From positions 372,001-436,000 of the forward strand of contig BLZA01000009.1 of the NCBI GenBank assembly GCA_013423385.1: DNA of 64,000 bases. Reading direction: 5' to 3'. Of the stretch, positions 48,565-59,729 are shown piece by piece (position 1 is the stretch's first letter; every line of letters begins with the position of its first letter). The DNA comes from Naganishia liquefaciens. Lineage: Eukaryota; Basidiomycota; Tremellomycetes; Filobasidiales; Filobasidiaceae. Both the position numbers and the translations under genes were made by a program. The notes under the pieces are model-generated. The model saw only the letters and a program-made list of their open reading frames with translations, did not search any database and was not told the origin of the DNA.

Positions 48565-50158
48565 TGTGAAGCGTTGCGCCTGCTGTGGACTTTGACGGCT
48601 TCTTCAGGCTCCCGGGGTGTGAGCGGTTTGCCAATCGATAACGCTGGATATATGACGGGACAGGTAAGATGGATATCGGTTAGGCTTGAGTGGGACTGCC
48701 GGTCGATCTCAGGAGGAAAGTGAGTAAGTTGATATATGCGGGAGATCGATATGCCAAGATACTATGGCCGACGGATGATACGTCGTCCAATGGTAAGCTG
48801 ATGATTCAATAGGGCAGAACGCTACGTCCTGTATTCCAAAATGTCTTCGATGGGCTTGCTAGTAGCTCGCAAATCTTGAACCTTCCTGGACGCCCGCATC
48901 TCTCCGATTTTGATCTTCTCGCCGGAGGTGATGAGCTATCAATCCCCCAACCTGATTGTACCTGGATGTTTGCCATTGCAAGACTGACGATTGGCTCTCC
49001 GTTTTTTGGTGATAGCGGCGACGTGATGAGTGCTGGGATCGTGCTCTTGTGCTCTTATCGAGCTAGGCATTGCATACCGGGAGCAACCCGGGAGCGCGGG
49101 GAAGCTGGAGAGGCGGTAGCATTTGAGCTCACCAGTTTCAATTTCCGTGATAAGCTCATTCCTGCTGTCTGCCTCATGACACTTATCAGGCCTTATCAGT
49201 TCTTGGCTACAGCTAACAGTATGTCTAGCTTCAAAATCTAGATCACTACTATATCTCCTTGGGCGGATCCAGATAAGATGCGGGGCCGCGCGTTTCTCTC
49301 CGGTTCCAACGTTCCATCAGGATGATACGAGCGATCGAGCTAATTGGTCCATGTCTTCGGGCCAATGCAGTAGTCAGGACTCCCGCCGTCCTTCTCCTCG
49401 ACCAGCATGTGAAGCCTCTGATCTCCCACCAGGTGTCTACATAAAGGGATCCAGCTATGGAGTCGGGATTAAGGCATAAAAAACGTGAATCAAATTCGTG
49501 AAGAAGCGCTTCGAACGCTCTACAAACCGGGGGTATCTCCGCTGAATCCTGCTTAATCTAGCGAGCTATCTAGCGAGATGGGACAGCGGAATGCTACTCT
49601 ATTAACCCTGAAAACGGCTGCGACAGCCACTTAAACCAGATGTTCTTGTACAGTCTCCTCATGACCCGCAATTTGCTTTTCGTTTCCCGAGAGCTCTTCA
49701 GCTGATAGGGGTTTGTCCTAGAGGCAGCTATGGGAACCCACTTACGCAGCAACAAGGGGCCTCATAGTTGGTCTCATCAGCTGTCTCAGCTTAGTCCCGC
49801 ATACTCTGCACTAAGAGCTTGCACTAAAGTGATAGGTATGTGACCTAAAATAGATTCAAACTGATCCATTCCTTATCGCACGCTGGGTCTCCACCCTTCT
49901 TGCGTTCATTCCATATTCGACGCTACACGCCACTACTAGTAGAATAGTCAATTCGTGATGCGAAACGCTGATAGATATCTCAAGATCACAAGCCAGATAC
50001 GGTGTTTGTGAGATCCGTGGGGCCATATCCGTGATCAAGTCAGCAATCTGGGTTCCCAAATATATAGAGCAGGCACTGAGCAAATTTTTCGGAGCTATGC
50101 ATGAGCACGGAACTACATCTATATTCACGGCCAAGATCCTCCGGCAACAGACTCTACC
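48565..50158. promoter_or_regulatory. Divergent nitrite reductase / nitrate transporter promoter region
   Basis: 1.6 kb between the two start codons, without a supported gene. TATA-like runs lie about 85 bp before the reductase ATG (48646-48654, minus strand) and about 95 bp before the transporter ATG (50058-50067, plus strand). A cluster of GATA motifs lies between 49149 and 49277. Nitrogen control by GATA factors is known for such genes in other fungi; here it is inferred. Confidence 0.6.
49149..49277. promoter_or_regulatory. Cluster of four GATAAG nitrogen-control motifs
   Basis: GATAAG at 49149-49154 and 49272-49277 on the plus strand; CTTATC (reverse) at 49182-49187 and 49192-49197. AreA/Gat1-type factors bind HGATAR, often in pairs. 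The 10-bp spacing of the middle two puts them on one DNA face. Confidence 0.55.
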
Positions 50159-52106
50159 ATGCCTCAGCACGACCTCTTCCAAGATCATCCGGACACTACG
50201 CCAGCCGTTGACATGTTGATCAACAATTTTCGTTCGTCGCGATCAAATACGCCCGACTTGGATGAGAAGAACGTCTCGCCGTCTTCTCGAACCGCCGGCC
50301 AAGATTTTGTCCCGCCGATGCCAAAGCATGCACAACTGGCTTCGGAGGGCGGTGCACCCAGATTCAAGCTCTCCCACCTCTGGTCAGAGCCGATTCTGAA
50401 TCCGGTGAACCTGCGATCCTATACCCTTCCTCTACTCCGACTCTCGAGTCCCTATTGCCGAAATCCGCTCCTGGCCACTTTGGGATTCTTTGTCGCCTTC
50501 CTGTCGTGGTTCGCCTTTCCGCCACTTTTTCCAGAGGCCATCACCAAGGACCTGAAGCTAACCACCGCCCAAGTCGCAAATTCAAACATTGTCGCACTTT
50601 GTGCCACCCTGTTTATGCGATTGATCACTGGTCCAGCGGTCGACAGATGGGGTCGTAAGTAGGATCGCATTGCAGTCTGACGGGATGAGCTGAGGCTTGA
50701 GTCGATTCAGCTCGATGGGTAATGGCTGCGATCCTGGTCGCTGGTGCGATTCCTTCTGGCCTCGCTGCGGTGATCAAAAATTATCAAGGCCTGTTGGTTT
50801 GCCGTTTCTTCATCGGTGTCTTGGGTTCGACATTTGTGAGTCTGATAGCGAAGAGCAACATGTTGTCACCTGACCGGCTTGCGTTCATGTGACAGGTTCC
50901 TTGTGTCGCGTGGACGACGGCGTTCTTCAGTAAGGAGTCAGTCGGTACCGCAAACGCTATCTCTGCCGGATGGGGTAATGCTGGTGGAGGGTAGGTCAAG
51001 GCGCACTTCCCGCTATTTTGTTTATTGACAAGCGCTCTCTGTCAGTGCAACCTACGCCATTATGGTTAGCTTGTTCCACAAATTCAGGGAATCGAAGACT
51101 GTGCATACCGCATGGCGTCTGAGCTTTCTGGCTGTCCCGGTGCCGGTTCTCATCTTGACCGCGGTCCTTGTGCTGGTGTTCGGAACAGACTGTCCGACAG
51201 GAGCGTGGTCCACTCGACATACCACCAATGCGACAGCAGCAGCCGTCATGGCCGGGCACGAAGTCAAGCTGGACTCAAGCGAGCAGCGAACAATCATAAA
51301 CAAGAAGCAGGAACCCTCGACGACCGTGCAAGAGGTTTCTGAAGATGATGGCTGTCTTCCTGACGTGGACCGACCTGTTGGCGTTAACGACACAACCGTC
51401 ATCCGATCCGATATCGATGTCGCCGTCAATGAACCTCTGACCATGAAGGCTCTCGGCAAGATCGTTTCGAACCCACTTACCTGGCTTCCGTCACTGGCAT
51501 ATATGACGACTTTCGGGTTCGAACTTGCCGTCGACAGTATTCTCGCCAATGTCATCCTCAAACACCACCCGAACCTCGGCATGGAAAAGGCGGGTTACTA
51601 CGCCTCGGTCTTTGGTCTCTTAAACATCGTCACTCGACCACTCGGCGGTATCCTTGCGGACATGTTATACCGAAAGTTCGGCGTAGGCATCAAGAAATAC
51701 TGGATGCTCGGTTTGGGTATCGGCCAGGGTGTCTTGACTATCGGTTTCGGTATGCTGCTCAAAAATGAGGTTAAACCGAGTATCGGAGCCATGATGGGCA
51801 TCATTGTATGCCTTGCTTTCTTCAATGAGATGGCTAATGGAGCGAATTTTGCGATCGTAAGTCGGAAGCCTTCAGCGCTTCTTCCACCGTTTTTGACATA
51901 CTGGCCTTATGCAGGTACCTCACTGTAACTCTTTCAACAACGGTGTCATGAGCGGTCTCGTTGGGGCATTTGGCAATTTGGGTGGTATCGTTTTCGCCTT
52001 GATGTTCCGATTCCTGGGCCAAGGATGGCAAGGATGGACGTATGCCGGAGTTCTTGCTCTTGCTGTCAATTGTCTGCTTCTTCTTTGCCCGTCGCCGAAG
52101 AGTTGA
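50159..52106 (+). CDS. Nitrate/nitrite transporter, NNP family (NrtA/CrnA type)
   Basis: High-affinity proton-coupled nitrate uptake at the plasma membrane. ATG at 50159 ([15 protein letters not shown]); the N-terminal tail is about 75 residues. Helix 1 region [20 protein letters not shown], then [20 protein letters not shown] with [12 protein letters not shown] (motif A). After a short intron: [20 protein letters not shown] (nitrate-site arginine in VCRFF), [15 protein letters not shown] (NNP nitrate signature 1), a large central loop of about 90 residues (positions 260-350), [14 protein letters not shown], and [20 protein letters not shown] (nitrate signature 2). It ends [10 protein letters not shown]. 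The large cytosolic loop is a known mark of fungal NrtA proteins. It is paired head-to-head with nitrite reductase. It looks intact. Confidence 0.94.
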
Positions 52107-52632
52107 GGTGACATCGATGTACTCTTGTATATCCCAAGTTGTATTTCTGATAACCCTACAATTGGCCAAATGGTTGTGCTGTATCAGATTCTTTCCTGAC
52201 AAGTGTCGCGAGATCGGTGTCCGCTTGTCGAATGGGTCGAGGTCTACACAAAAACAGAGTACGAGGTGATGCACTGAAAGAGCTGCTAAGAGTTGCATCA
52301 CCGATAGAAATCGCTCCGAATTTCGGTCCGACAGGAAAGTGTTTCGCAGCCAATCACTACTGTTCATGCAGCTGGGCGATCGAGTGGGGTCCCCGGATAT
52401 TCCTGCGCATGCGGTGTCACATGTTACAACATCCGGCGTCCATGAGGTCTACACTTGTGGAAGCTCCTGAAGACAAACATAAGCACAGATATACCCATAA
52501 CTATATATGATTATCTCTTGAAGCCGACGGTGGAAGAAACACGCAAGCCGGATTTCAAACATGGAACTATCGACAGATGTGAGTTTATAAAGACCGATGA
52601 TGCTTATTCGACACTCGACCAACTTATCATAA

Positions 52633-53743
52633 ATGAAGACTGCCTCAGTCAGCAAGGCAGCCTCAGCTCCCGCCGTGGAGGAAGAAGAGGAAAACATCTT
52701 CACAGGAGGTAAGCCTTGCCCTGAAATTGTCTATTGAACGTGAGTTGAATTTCGCTCATCTCCACAGGGAACCCTCGACCGAGAAGCTTGGTGGGGCAGG
52801 CTCCAGGAGAGAAGACATATGAGAAGACACGAGATAGGTAAGGCAGGCTTCCATAACGCTTCAGCCGAGCTCATATCTCGACTCAGCACTGGACGACTCG
52901 TGTCGAAGAAGCCCGCGAATGGGCCCTTCCTCGCACATCAACGTTGGAAAGAACAGGAGGCAGAACGAAAGGCTCGAGAGGCACGAGGAGAGAAGCCGTT
53001 GCCGAAAGCGAGATCGGACGCTGGATGGACCGTATGGAAGGTTCTCAAGTGGATTACGCTATTTTTGGCTGCTACAATGGCAGCGGGTAACTTCTTGGTG
53101 AAGAGCCCTTTCTGGGGATATGGTGATCAGATGGTCAAGGTATACAGGAACTTGGTTACTGTATGTCGAAGTCGTATCGTTGACTCTTTTATACTAAGAT
53201 ATCTCCTTCCCGCAGCCACAGAAGGTTTTTACACCGGAGCAACTTGCACAGTACGATGGTTCCGACAAATCTAAACCCGTCTACCTTGCAATTGACGGCG
53301 ATGTTTACGACGTTACGGCTTCGCGACGGATCTATGGACCTCTTGGGCCGTATCATGTGATGTAAGCTTGCTTCGGGTCCAGGGACTGAATGACCGCTGA
53401 TTATAATTATAGGGCTGGTCGAGACGCGTCGCGAGCGTTCATCACAGGCTGCTTCCAAACTCATCTCACGCACGACCTCCGCGGCCTCTCCGAACATGAA
53501 CTTGGCGCTCTGGCGAACTGGAAGAAGTTCTTTGCGAAACATGTCAAATACGTCAAGGTCGGCACGCTCGACCGTTCTCCCATCGACCCGAGTTCACCCA
53601 TTCCCGAGCCATGTAAGCCTCCAAGCAGTGCCGGTGGTGTGGCGGATGCGGAACCGGCGGGCAACCCGCATGCGGTCAGGAATAGAGGAGGGCAAGAGCA
53701 AAAATTGACCGCCCGAGCAACTGAAGGTCGGCAAGAGTTGTAG
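52633..53743 (+). CDS. Membrane-anchored MAPR (cytochrome b5-like haem-binding) protein, neuferricin-like
   Basis: Haem-binding protein of the membrane-associated progesterone receptor family. ATG at 52633 (MKTASVSKAASAPAVEEEEE); exon 1 ends in the glycine codon before GTAAGC and continues TLDREAWWGRLQERR. A basic helix (HQRWKEQEAERKAREARGEK) precedes one membrane span (WITLFLAATMAAGNFLV). The MAPR domain follows: FTPEQLAQYDGSD, VYLAIDGDVYDVTASRRIYG, PYHVMAGRDASRAFITGCF, then LSEHELGALANWKKFFA and KYVKVGTL. GRDASRAF is diagnostic; the second Tyr needed for haem is present in IYGPLGPYHV. The extra DLRGLSEHEL segment fits neuferricin/CYB5D2 more than short Dap1. The tail is polar. In others this family supports cytochrome P450 enzymes. 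It is not a nitrate reductase, although it sits beside the nitrate genes. Confidence 0.88.
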
Positions 53744-53958
53744 GATATCTTGGCGGTTCCGAGCGGGTCAAGCTAACGACCAGTGAATGTCATCGCAATG
53801 ACAGAATCATAAAATCCAACAAACAAAAATCGCGTTGAGGCGAAAGCTACAAGAACTTGAGAACTCGCTGGAAAAGTACACAGTGTTGAGCTGTCGCCTT
53901 TCTCCTTGTTGTATCAATGCCTTCTGCTTCCCTTCACAGATGAAACGAACGCGTAACA

Positions 53959-55314
53959 TCATCGCCCTTCCCAAAAGTTGTTGACTTCCTTGGTCTGTCG
54001 GACATTGTATGATCGAGCGATCAACTCAAGCTCTACGGGACAGTCATCGCCTTTGCCTCTAGCGAAGAAATGGCCTTTATAGAGCTGATCGTCCGCCTGA
54101 AAGGTTCTGGAGTCAGTCAAGCGAACTACGACGCGTATCAGAAGGTATCTTACAGGATCGAAATGGCTGTGGAGAAGCGCATTACTTTGCGGAAGGCGGA
54201 AATATCAGTCCTGGCACGAGTAGAGCGTAAAAGATCCACTTACAGAAGATCGGACAGCTGAAGACAGCCAGGGACATGAATGTCAGTCGGACGTTCTGAT
54301 CATAAAATATGGAATGATCGGTAACCCACCTGGCCCCTGGTCATGGACAACGCGTCTTTGAAACAGTCCATCCTGATTTCCGGAAAATCATCGGCGCACT
54401 TGACATTGTAAACCCACTGCATTCGCAGAAGCATCTTGAGCTGGTTGAAATCACGTGGCTTCTGTCGCCAGTCCGCTTCACGCTCCAGACTGTCGAAAGC
54501 TCGATGATCAGTTCTTCGTGGTGAGCATTCAATACGGATGACTCACATGCGCTTCACCCGACCATCATCTACCATCAGGCTCACCAACACTTCGATATTC
54601 TTGAAGGCCTCTGCGAGAGTGAGAGCATTGAAGACGATCACCTTGGGCTGGAACCGAAACGTGATTTGATCCAAGCTGCAACTGAAGGCGTGGTCGATCT
54701 TCGCACCAGGTAAAGCGAGGGCGTAGCCGCAGTTGTATCGCTGATCAGTACTCTCTGAATCTCGCTGCACAAAGAAATATGCCCTGTCCTGAACTTGAAG
54801 AATATATTTCTCTCGCTCCGTCTCGCAGGTAACCTGAGTTGCCAGGACTTCAGAAAGCTATGCGACAGGACGGTTCAGAACTTACCCAGGAATACTTGCA
54901 TCGAGCTTTCGCGATCCGCATCTCGGCGGAGTCGCAGCCCAAAGGGTCCCCGATATCAACCTTCGCGGAGCCATTAGATGCGCTGAAGACTTTCGGGATG
55001 TCGAACTCCGATGGCAGGGTCGCAACACCTTTGCCATTGCGTCTACCGTAGCCGAGTCCTTCTTGAATTATGTGGCTTGTAACGCTGTCGTTTTCTCCGA
55101 TGAAGTAGAGATCAGCCTCCATCTCTCCCGAATCGGCGTGCGAATTCTTCATGGAGAGACCAATCGCAAATCGTGCTTCCGCCGAAAGCAATCGTACAGT
55201 CGCAATGATACCCAACACTCTGTAGGGAATAAGACTGGGTCGATGCTGAGTCTGGGGTAGCCGAAGGCGGGAGAGGGCGGTGCCACGGGATACGAGTCGG
55301 ATAGCCTTGAGCAT
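53959..55314 (-). CDS. Mitochondrial-type protein, tandem paralogue A (function unknown)
   Basis: Function not recognised. ATG at 55312-55314 gives an amphipathic, basic N-terminus MLKAIRLVSRGTALSRLRLP typical of a mitochondrial presequence. Later exons: KARCKYSWVTCE and YILQVQDRAYFFVQRDS; then QITFRFQPKVIVFNALTLAE with AFKNIEVLVSLMVDDGRV; then SLEREADWRQKPRDFNQLKM; then DCFKDALSMTRGQ, continuing LSDLLNALLHSHFDP through a 31-nt exon to ADDQLYKGHFF and stop at 53959-53961. The middle and end align with the neighbour at 56414-57341, so these are tandem duplicates. The EWR-x-x-P...Q...L plus TRGQLSDLL pattern resembles the C-terminal tail of the mitochondrial helicase Irc3, but no helicase motifs are present. 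The last two exons rest on splice signals and frame. Confidence 0.6.
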
Positions 55315-56413
55315 CTCCAAGGGCGAACGAATTTCGGTTCAAGTGCTTTCTACCTTGCGGGAGAATCCCCTCTCTCCAAAGCCCACCGCTTAATATGTGA
55401 TCAGATATGTGATCTTGTCCCGCCAAGACGATCCCTGAACTGAGCAAGTGTCGTAACATCAATCACTCATGGGTGTCAACGACCAATCATTCCTGTCATT
55501 GAGGTCACTTGATCAGTTGATCGGCGCAAAGCCAGGAGGATCTCCTCTCAGGGTGGGCATTCTCATCAGCAATCCCTCGATGATTGAAACTAAGGGAGTT
55601 GCCATGTCCCACTAAAGTTCTACAAGAATTTGATTTGCCTTCGATACCCATACGACATTCTTTGCCAGGGGCTCGTGCGCTTTGCTCGTGGCCCTCGAGC
55701 CTCGACGTCGAGCTATGAGGGTGGACAGATCTCCAATTACGCTTGATTCAAGTGAGACTCTCCACTGATTGCGGTCCCACAATCCTTACATACCACAGGT
55801 TCGCGTAGTAATGATTGGAATCCAAACTTCAAGCGAGGTCAACGCCATGCGGGTATTGTGGGCAATCTCTTCGCCTGAAGCCAAACTTCTTTTGGAGACG
55901 ATCGAAAATGCTGCATTCACGCACATGATTCATGGTTTCTGAACGCTGAGGGCAGTTTAACATGGGCTCGAGTCTAACATGAAATATCTTCCGCGATCGG
56001 TCGCTATTGTACATGACAAGCAGCCAGTGCTAAAACAAATTGCCGGATTCCAAATTTGCGATAGTAACCTGCGATAGTAAGCACCGCATTGACCTGAGGC
56101 TTCGGAAGAAGATTGAATGACGGGTTTACGCCGTGATATGATTTTCACCGCAGGATTCCGTTGTCTTCGACGGCGATTTGGACGATTTGGGATCCAAAAA
56201 GGTGGGCTAGTGAAGGAAGTGTGTTAGAGATAGAGTCATGTTGAGATCGCTGTCGAAGCCGAAGAACCCTACCTTCTCATGCCTCATTACACCGTTCGTA
56301 CTAGATTAAAAACGAAGGGTGAAGGATTCAGATTAGCCTTCTTGTCCAGATTGATGCCCGTATCACACGTACATGAAGGAGAAGGCCTGTCGGAAGGACC
56401 GGCAGGACTTAGG
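55315..56413. other. Gap between the two paralogues, no gene supported
   Basis: 1.1 kb; I see no third copy and no frame with a motif. Confidence 0.35.
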
Positions 56414-57341
56414 TCAGTCTTCTGGATTCCATGATTTGGAACGCTTCTTAACAATGCTCACCGCTCCTTTAGACAATGATCCCAAAGCATCCTTCAGCAA
56501 CTCCTCGCTTGCGCCGATGCGCTGGAGGAAGTGAAATTGCTTGATTGTGGATGGTTGGTCGCGCCATTCGGCGCTCCTTTCCATGCTGCAGGATTGGTGA
56601 TAACTAAAGCTTAGACGGTATTTGCGGATTTACTCACGATGCCAGTAGCTTCGGGTGGGTGATTACACTTTCCACAAAAGCATCGGCATAACCGATCGCT
56701 TTGCCCAAGCTCTTTGCCTGGAACAAAATCTTCCGAGGTTGATATGGGAAGGTGACTGCATCGCCAGTTTCCAGGCTGCGCGCAATTCGTTTCTTGTAGG
56801 CCGTCTCCGGAAGTCGCCATGCATATGAGATGAGGTAGACTCCACTGTTGGGCTCAGCTTCATCTAGCGAGAAGTAACGCCATCCAGCTAGCAAGCATAG
56901 CTTCGATCCATAGTTGCAAGCGACCTGAGACAGACATACATTAAAGCATCAGACGGATTCGTTCAGCTCGAAGACGACTCCCGCACTCACCCAAGCATAC
57001 TTGGAATGACGATCCGCTTCCTGTTGAGCTTCTGCCCAAGCGTTGGGATGATCGAGATTGGATTCGGCTCGATGCTGCTTGTCATTCTCGTTGCGCCAGC
57101 CGAAAGGCGCAAATCGCTCCAGGGACGAGCTGTCTGACGACTGCGAAGCTGCCTTCCGCTGATCCAGCCAATCTCGTTCCAGCTTTGCGACTCGTTTGCA
57201 GGCTTCGATGTATCGTTCCTGAAGAGTTCTGGAATCGCTGTCCTGGCCAGCTGGCCGGGTTGTCGAGAAACCTCGAATGAATGGAGACAAGGCAGGTCGG
57301 AGTTTTTGCTTGCCTCCGGGTTGGAAGAGTCGAAGGAACAT
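56414..57341 (-). CDS. Mitochondrial-type protein, tandem paralogue B (function unknown)
   Basis: Function not recognised. ATG at 57339-57341: MFLRLFQPGGKQKLRPALSP followed by FIRGFSTTRPAGQ, a classic mitochondrial presequence with cleavage-type text. Helical stretch LQERYIEACKRVAKLERDWL follows. After introns: KYAWVACNYGSKLCLLAGWR, YFSLDEAEPNSGVYLISYAW, FPYQPRKILFQAKSLGKAI, SMERSAEWRDQPSTIKQFHF, and LQRIGASEELLKDALGSLSK to the stop WNPED at 56414-56416. It lines up with the neighbour A along KYxWV, YQP+xI.F.A..L..A, and S.ER.A+WR..P. An in-frame ATG upstream could add about 16 residues. A TATA-like run on the minus strand (57409-57417) lies about 70 bp before the ATG. Confidence 0.65.
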
Positions 57342-58334
57342 ATTCGGAGAGAGATGAAGATAAACATGCCCTTTTCGCAGACTCCCCTTCATCTCGACGA
57401 GAGGCAAGTTTATATAGATGCCTTCGACCAGTAATCAGAGAACAGCTTCTGAGTTCGTACCGCCTGTTCTCCCGCGCCCAGCCTCTACTGGCAGGTCATC
57501 AATATCTCCACCATCACTGACCCAATCATTTCAGATGACAATCATCAGCGGTATTTGTCCCGATCAAAGCACTCAAGTCTCCACCTATTCTTCGGCTTCC
57601 CGTGGGTGGTCCGGCCATCATGCGATCATCACCTGGGAGAAGCGCGTTTCCAGTGGCTTCTGCCCTTCGCCAAGACGACATACGGCTGGAATGCCGTTCG
57701 TGGTCGCAGGGCAACTGTAGATGCGAGTGGCGTGACAAGTTGATTGACATGGGAGTGAGGCATCAACTCGTCCATCACTAACTTTGTTGTCTATTTTGCA
57801 GTTCTGCGCATCAAGCCATCCATCAACCCGCCCATCAACCCGCCCATCAACCCGCCCATCAATCCGCCCATCAATCCGCTCAGATATCCGCTTGAAGGGC
57901 TGCAGATCAGAAAGCCGTCGCGAGTTCTTCTCTTCCTGCAGCGCTATTCGATAGTGGAAGACCGCAAGCCAGAATCAACCTCATCAGGAGTCATGAACAC
58001 TACGCGATGGGACAAGCGAGGGCATACGAATACGCGGATGCGATACTCTGCGGCGCGACCGAGTCTAAAACCCAATCAAACTTTTCAAGCGGTTGGATGA
58101 GAAGTTATGGAGCATCAGGATATACCAGACAAGATTATCCTTGTTTCCTGATGCGTGTTGATGGAAATCCCACGCAATGAAGCTCTAACTGACTCATATG
58201 GTACGGGACAGACTTCAGATCTCCCAGTCACATGATGAGTTGAGCTGTCCTATGATTGCCATTTTCGATCAAATTGCAGGACAAGATACAAACAGAACAG
58301 GCAGAAATGCATTAGAAACCTAACGAAAAAACAA
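57342..58334. other. Intergenic stretch with a 12-bp minisatellite
   Basis: About 1 kb between paralogue B and the PRCC-like gene. A plus-strand frame from 57418 of 100 codons is Ser/Pro-rich but has no motif; I do not call it. It holds the repeat at 57820-57879. Confidence 0.35.
57820..57879. repeat. 12-bp minisatellite, five units
   Basis: Unit CCATCAACCCGC, three identical copies followed by two with C to T at position 8 (CCATCAATCCGC), head to tail with no gaps. The period is a multiple of three, but no supported frame covers it. Confidence 0.93.
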
Positions 58335-59504
58335 TCACATCGAGATCAGTGGCTGGCATCCTGCTTCCACTGAACAAGCCCCAAACTTACCATACTTGGT
58401 TCCACTCTCCTTCTTGGTCCGCTTGTCCCTCGCGAACCGTTCCTCCAGCGCGACTCGATTGGCCTGAGCATCCTTAAGCAGTGCCGACAGCTGATGCTTC
58501 TGTCCCGCACGACCAAGTGTTCGGCCGATGTCCTGTCAACAGACGACGTCAATCAGGCGCGAGGTGAAGTGACGAGCACAGGCTACGTACCTTGTAAGTC
58601 GCCTCCTGTGCGCTCCTGTGAGGCGCCGTCACTTTCTTCAACTTTTCCCGCTCACGCCGCTCATTCTCCATCCTCGTGCGCACATCCACATGCTCTGCCC
58701 CTTCCGCCCCTTCGACGCCCTCCCAGCCGCGTCCGACGGCGCCCTGATCCGCTGCCGAGGGTACGGCGGTGGATGCGATGAACGCCTTGTAGACTTCTTC
58801 GGGATAGGCGTGCCATGCTTGTGTGACAGGATGTTGGTAGTAGCCTGGGTATGGGTCTTCCAATGACGGCGGTGGCGGGATATATTCTTGAATTGCAGGA
58901 GCTGAAGAGATGGTCTGAAGGGGGGAGGAGGATTTTGGAAGCGAGATGGATGACGCAGGGTCCGGTGTTGATGCTGGGACCCGGCCATGAGCAATTAAAA
59001 GTCTGCGACAGGAAAGAACGACTTACCGAGACCGAAAAGATCCAGACTCGCTGGTTCTGTTGGTATCTTTCCTGCCTGTTTGGCAAGCTTTCTCGGAACA
59101 AGTGGAGTATCGTCTTCATCCTTGAGCGCGGTCTGAGATGTATTTACGGTTGTCGAGGTAGCGACAGGTGCCGTCCGTTTTGGCGGCGGAAGCATGTCCA
59201 GTAATGTCGACTTGCCCTTTCCCTTCCTGTCCTGAACCTTTTCCGCCTCGCCAGCATCCTCGACTCGCTGTCTCTTGATACTACGCTCCTCCTCATCGTC
59301 AGCCGATGGAGCGCCGAATGTGGGAGCGGACAGAAGAGGATTGTCGAACCCGATCTTGAGAGCTCGTTTCTTCTTTTTTGGAGGCGGCAGGCCGAGGCTG
59401 CTCGTCGACGCTATCGGCGCTGGTGCAGGCGCTAAATCCAGCACTGGCGGGACAACCTGTTCCTCTTCCTCCTCTTCTGAGCCATAATCGAGAGCTAGAC
59501 CCAT
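58335..59504 (-). CDS. PRCC-family protein (mitotic checkpoint / splicing-associated)
   Basis: Nuclear protein related to human PRCC, which associates with splicing factors. ATG at 59502-59504: MGLALDYGSEEEEEE, the typical acidic opening with a short LxYGSEEE motif. Then PPPKKKKRALKIGFDNPLLS, SIKRQRVEDAGEAEKVQDRK, STLLDMLPPPKRTAP (LLxxLPxPK motif), DDTPLVPRKLAKQ and PASLDLFGL. After an intron: PGYYQHPVTQAWHAYPEEVY. After another: DIGRTLGRAGQKHQLSALLK, ANRVALEERFARDKRTKKES and KYG, the conserved PRCC C-terminus. The last codons are unsure: KYG is followed by a GTAAGT-like site; read through, the stop lies at 58335-58337. Divergent from the nucleotidyltransferase gene, 225 bp apart. Confidence 0.84.
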
Positions 59505-59729
59505 GCTGAACCATGGAGGACGAGAGAATACACAGGGCGAGCAGGTGACGAATCTAATACACATCATATGCCCCCTGCGCTTCACGCGCTTGGTTTTGGT
59601 GCGATCGACGGAATTTCCCTGGCGCGCAGCAGGGGAGCTCTCATCTTCATCTTGGAGAATGTCGACAAATGCCATGATCACGGTTGGATAGCGTGTTCGT
59701 GCGTACAACGGATCCACTCTCACTCTGCC

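Noticed and set aside
52633-53743. Cytochrome b5-like domain beside the nitrate genes taken as a nitrate reductase piece
   Set aside because: The domain has MAPR marks (GRDASRAF), a membrane span and no molybdopterin or FAD domain. It is a separate gene.
57418-57720. 100-codon plus-strand frame with a nearby TATA-like run as a gene
   Set aside because: The TATA-like run better serves the minus-strand neighbour, and the protein text has no motif.
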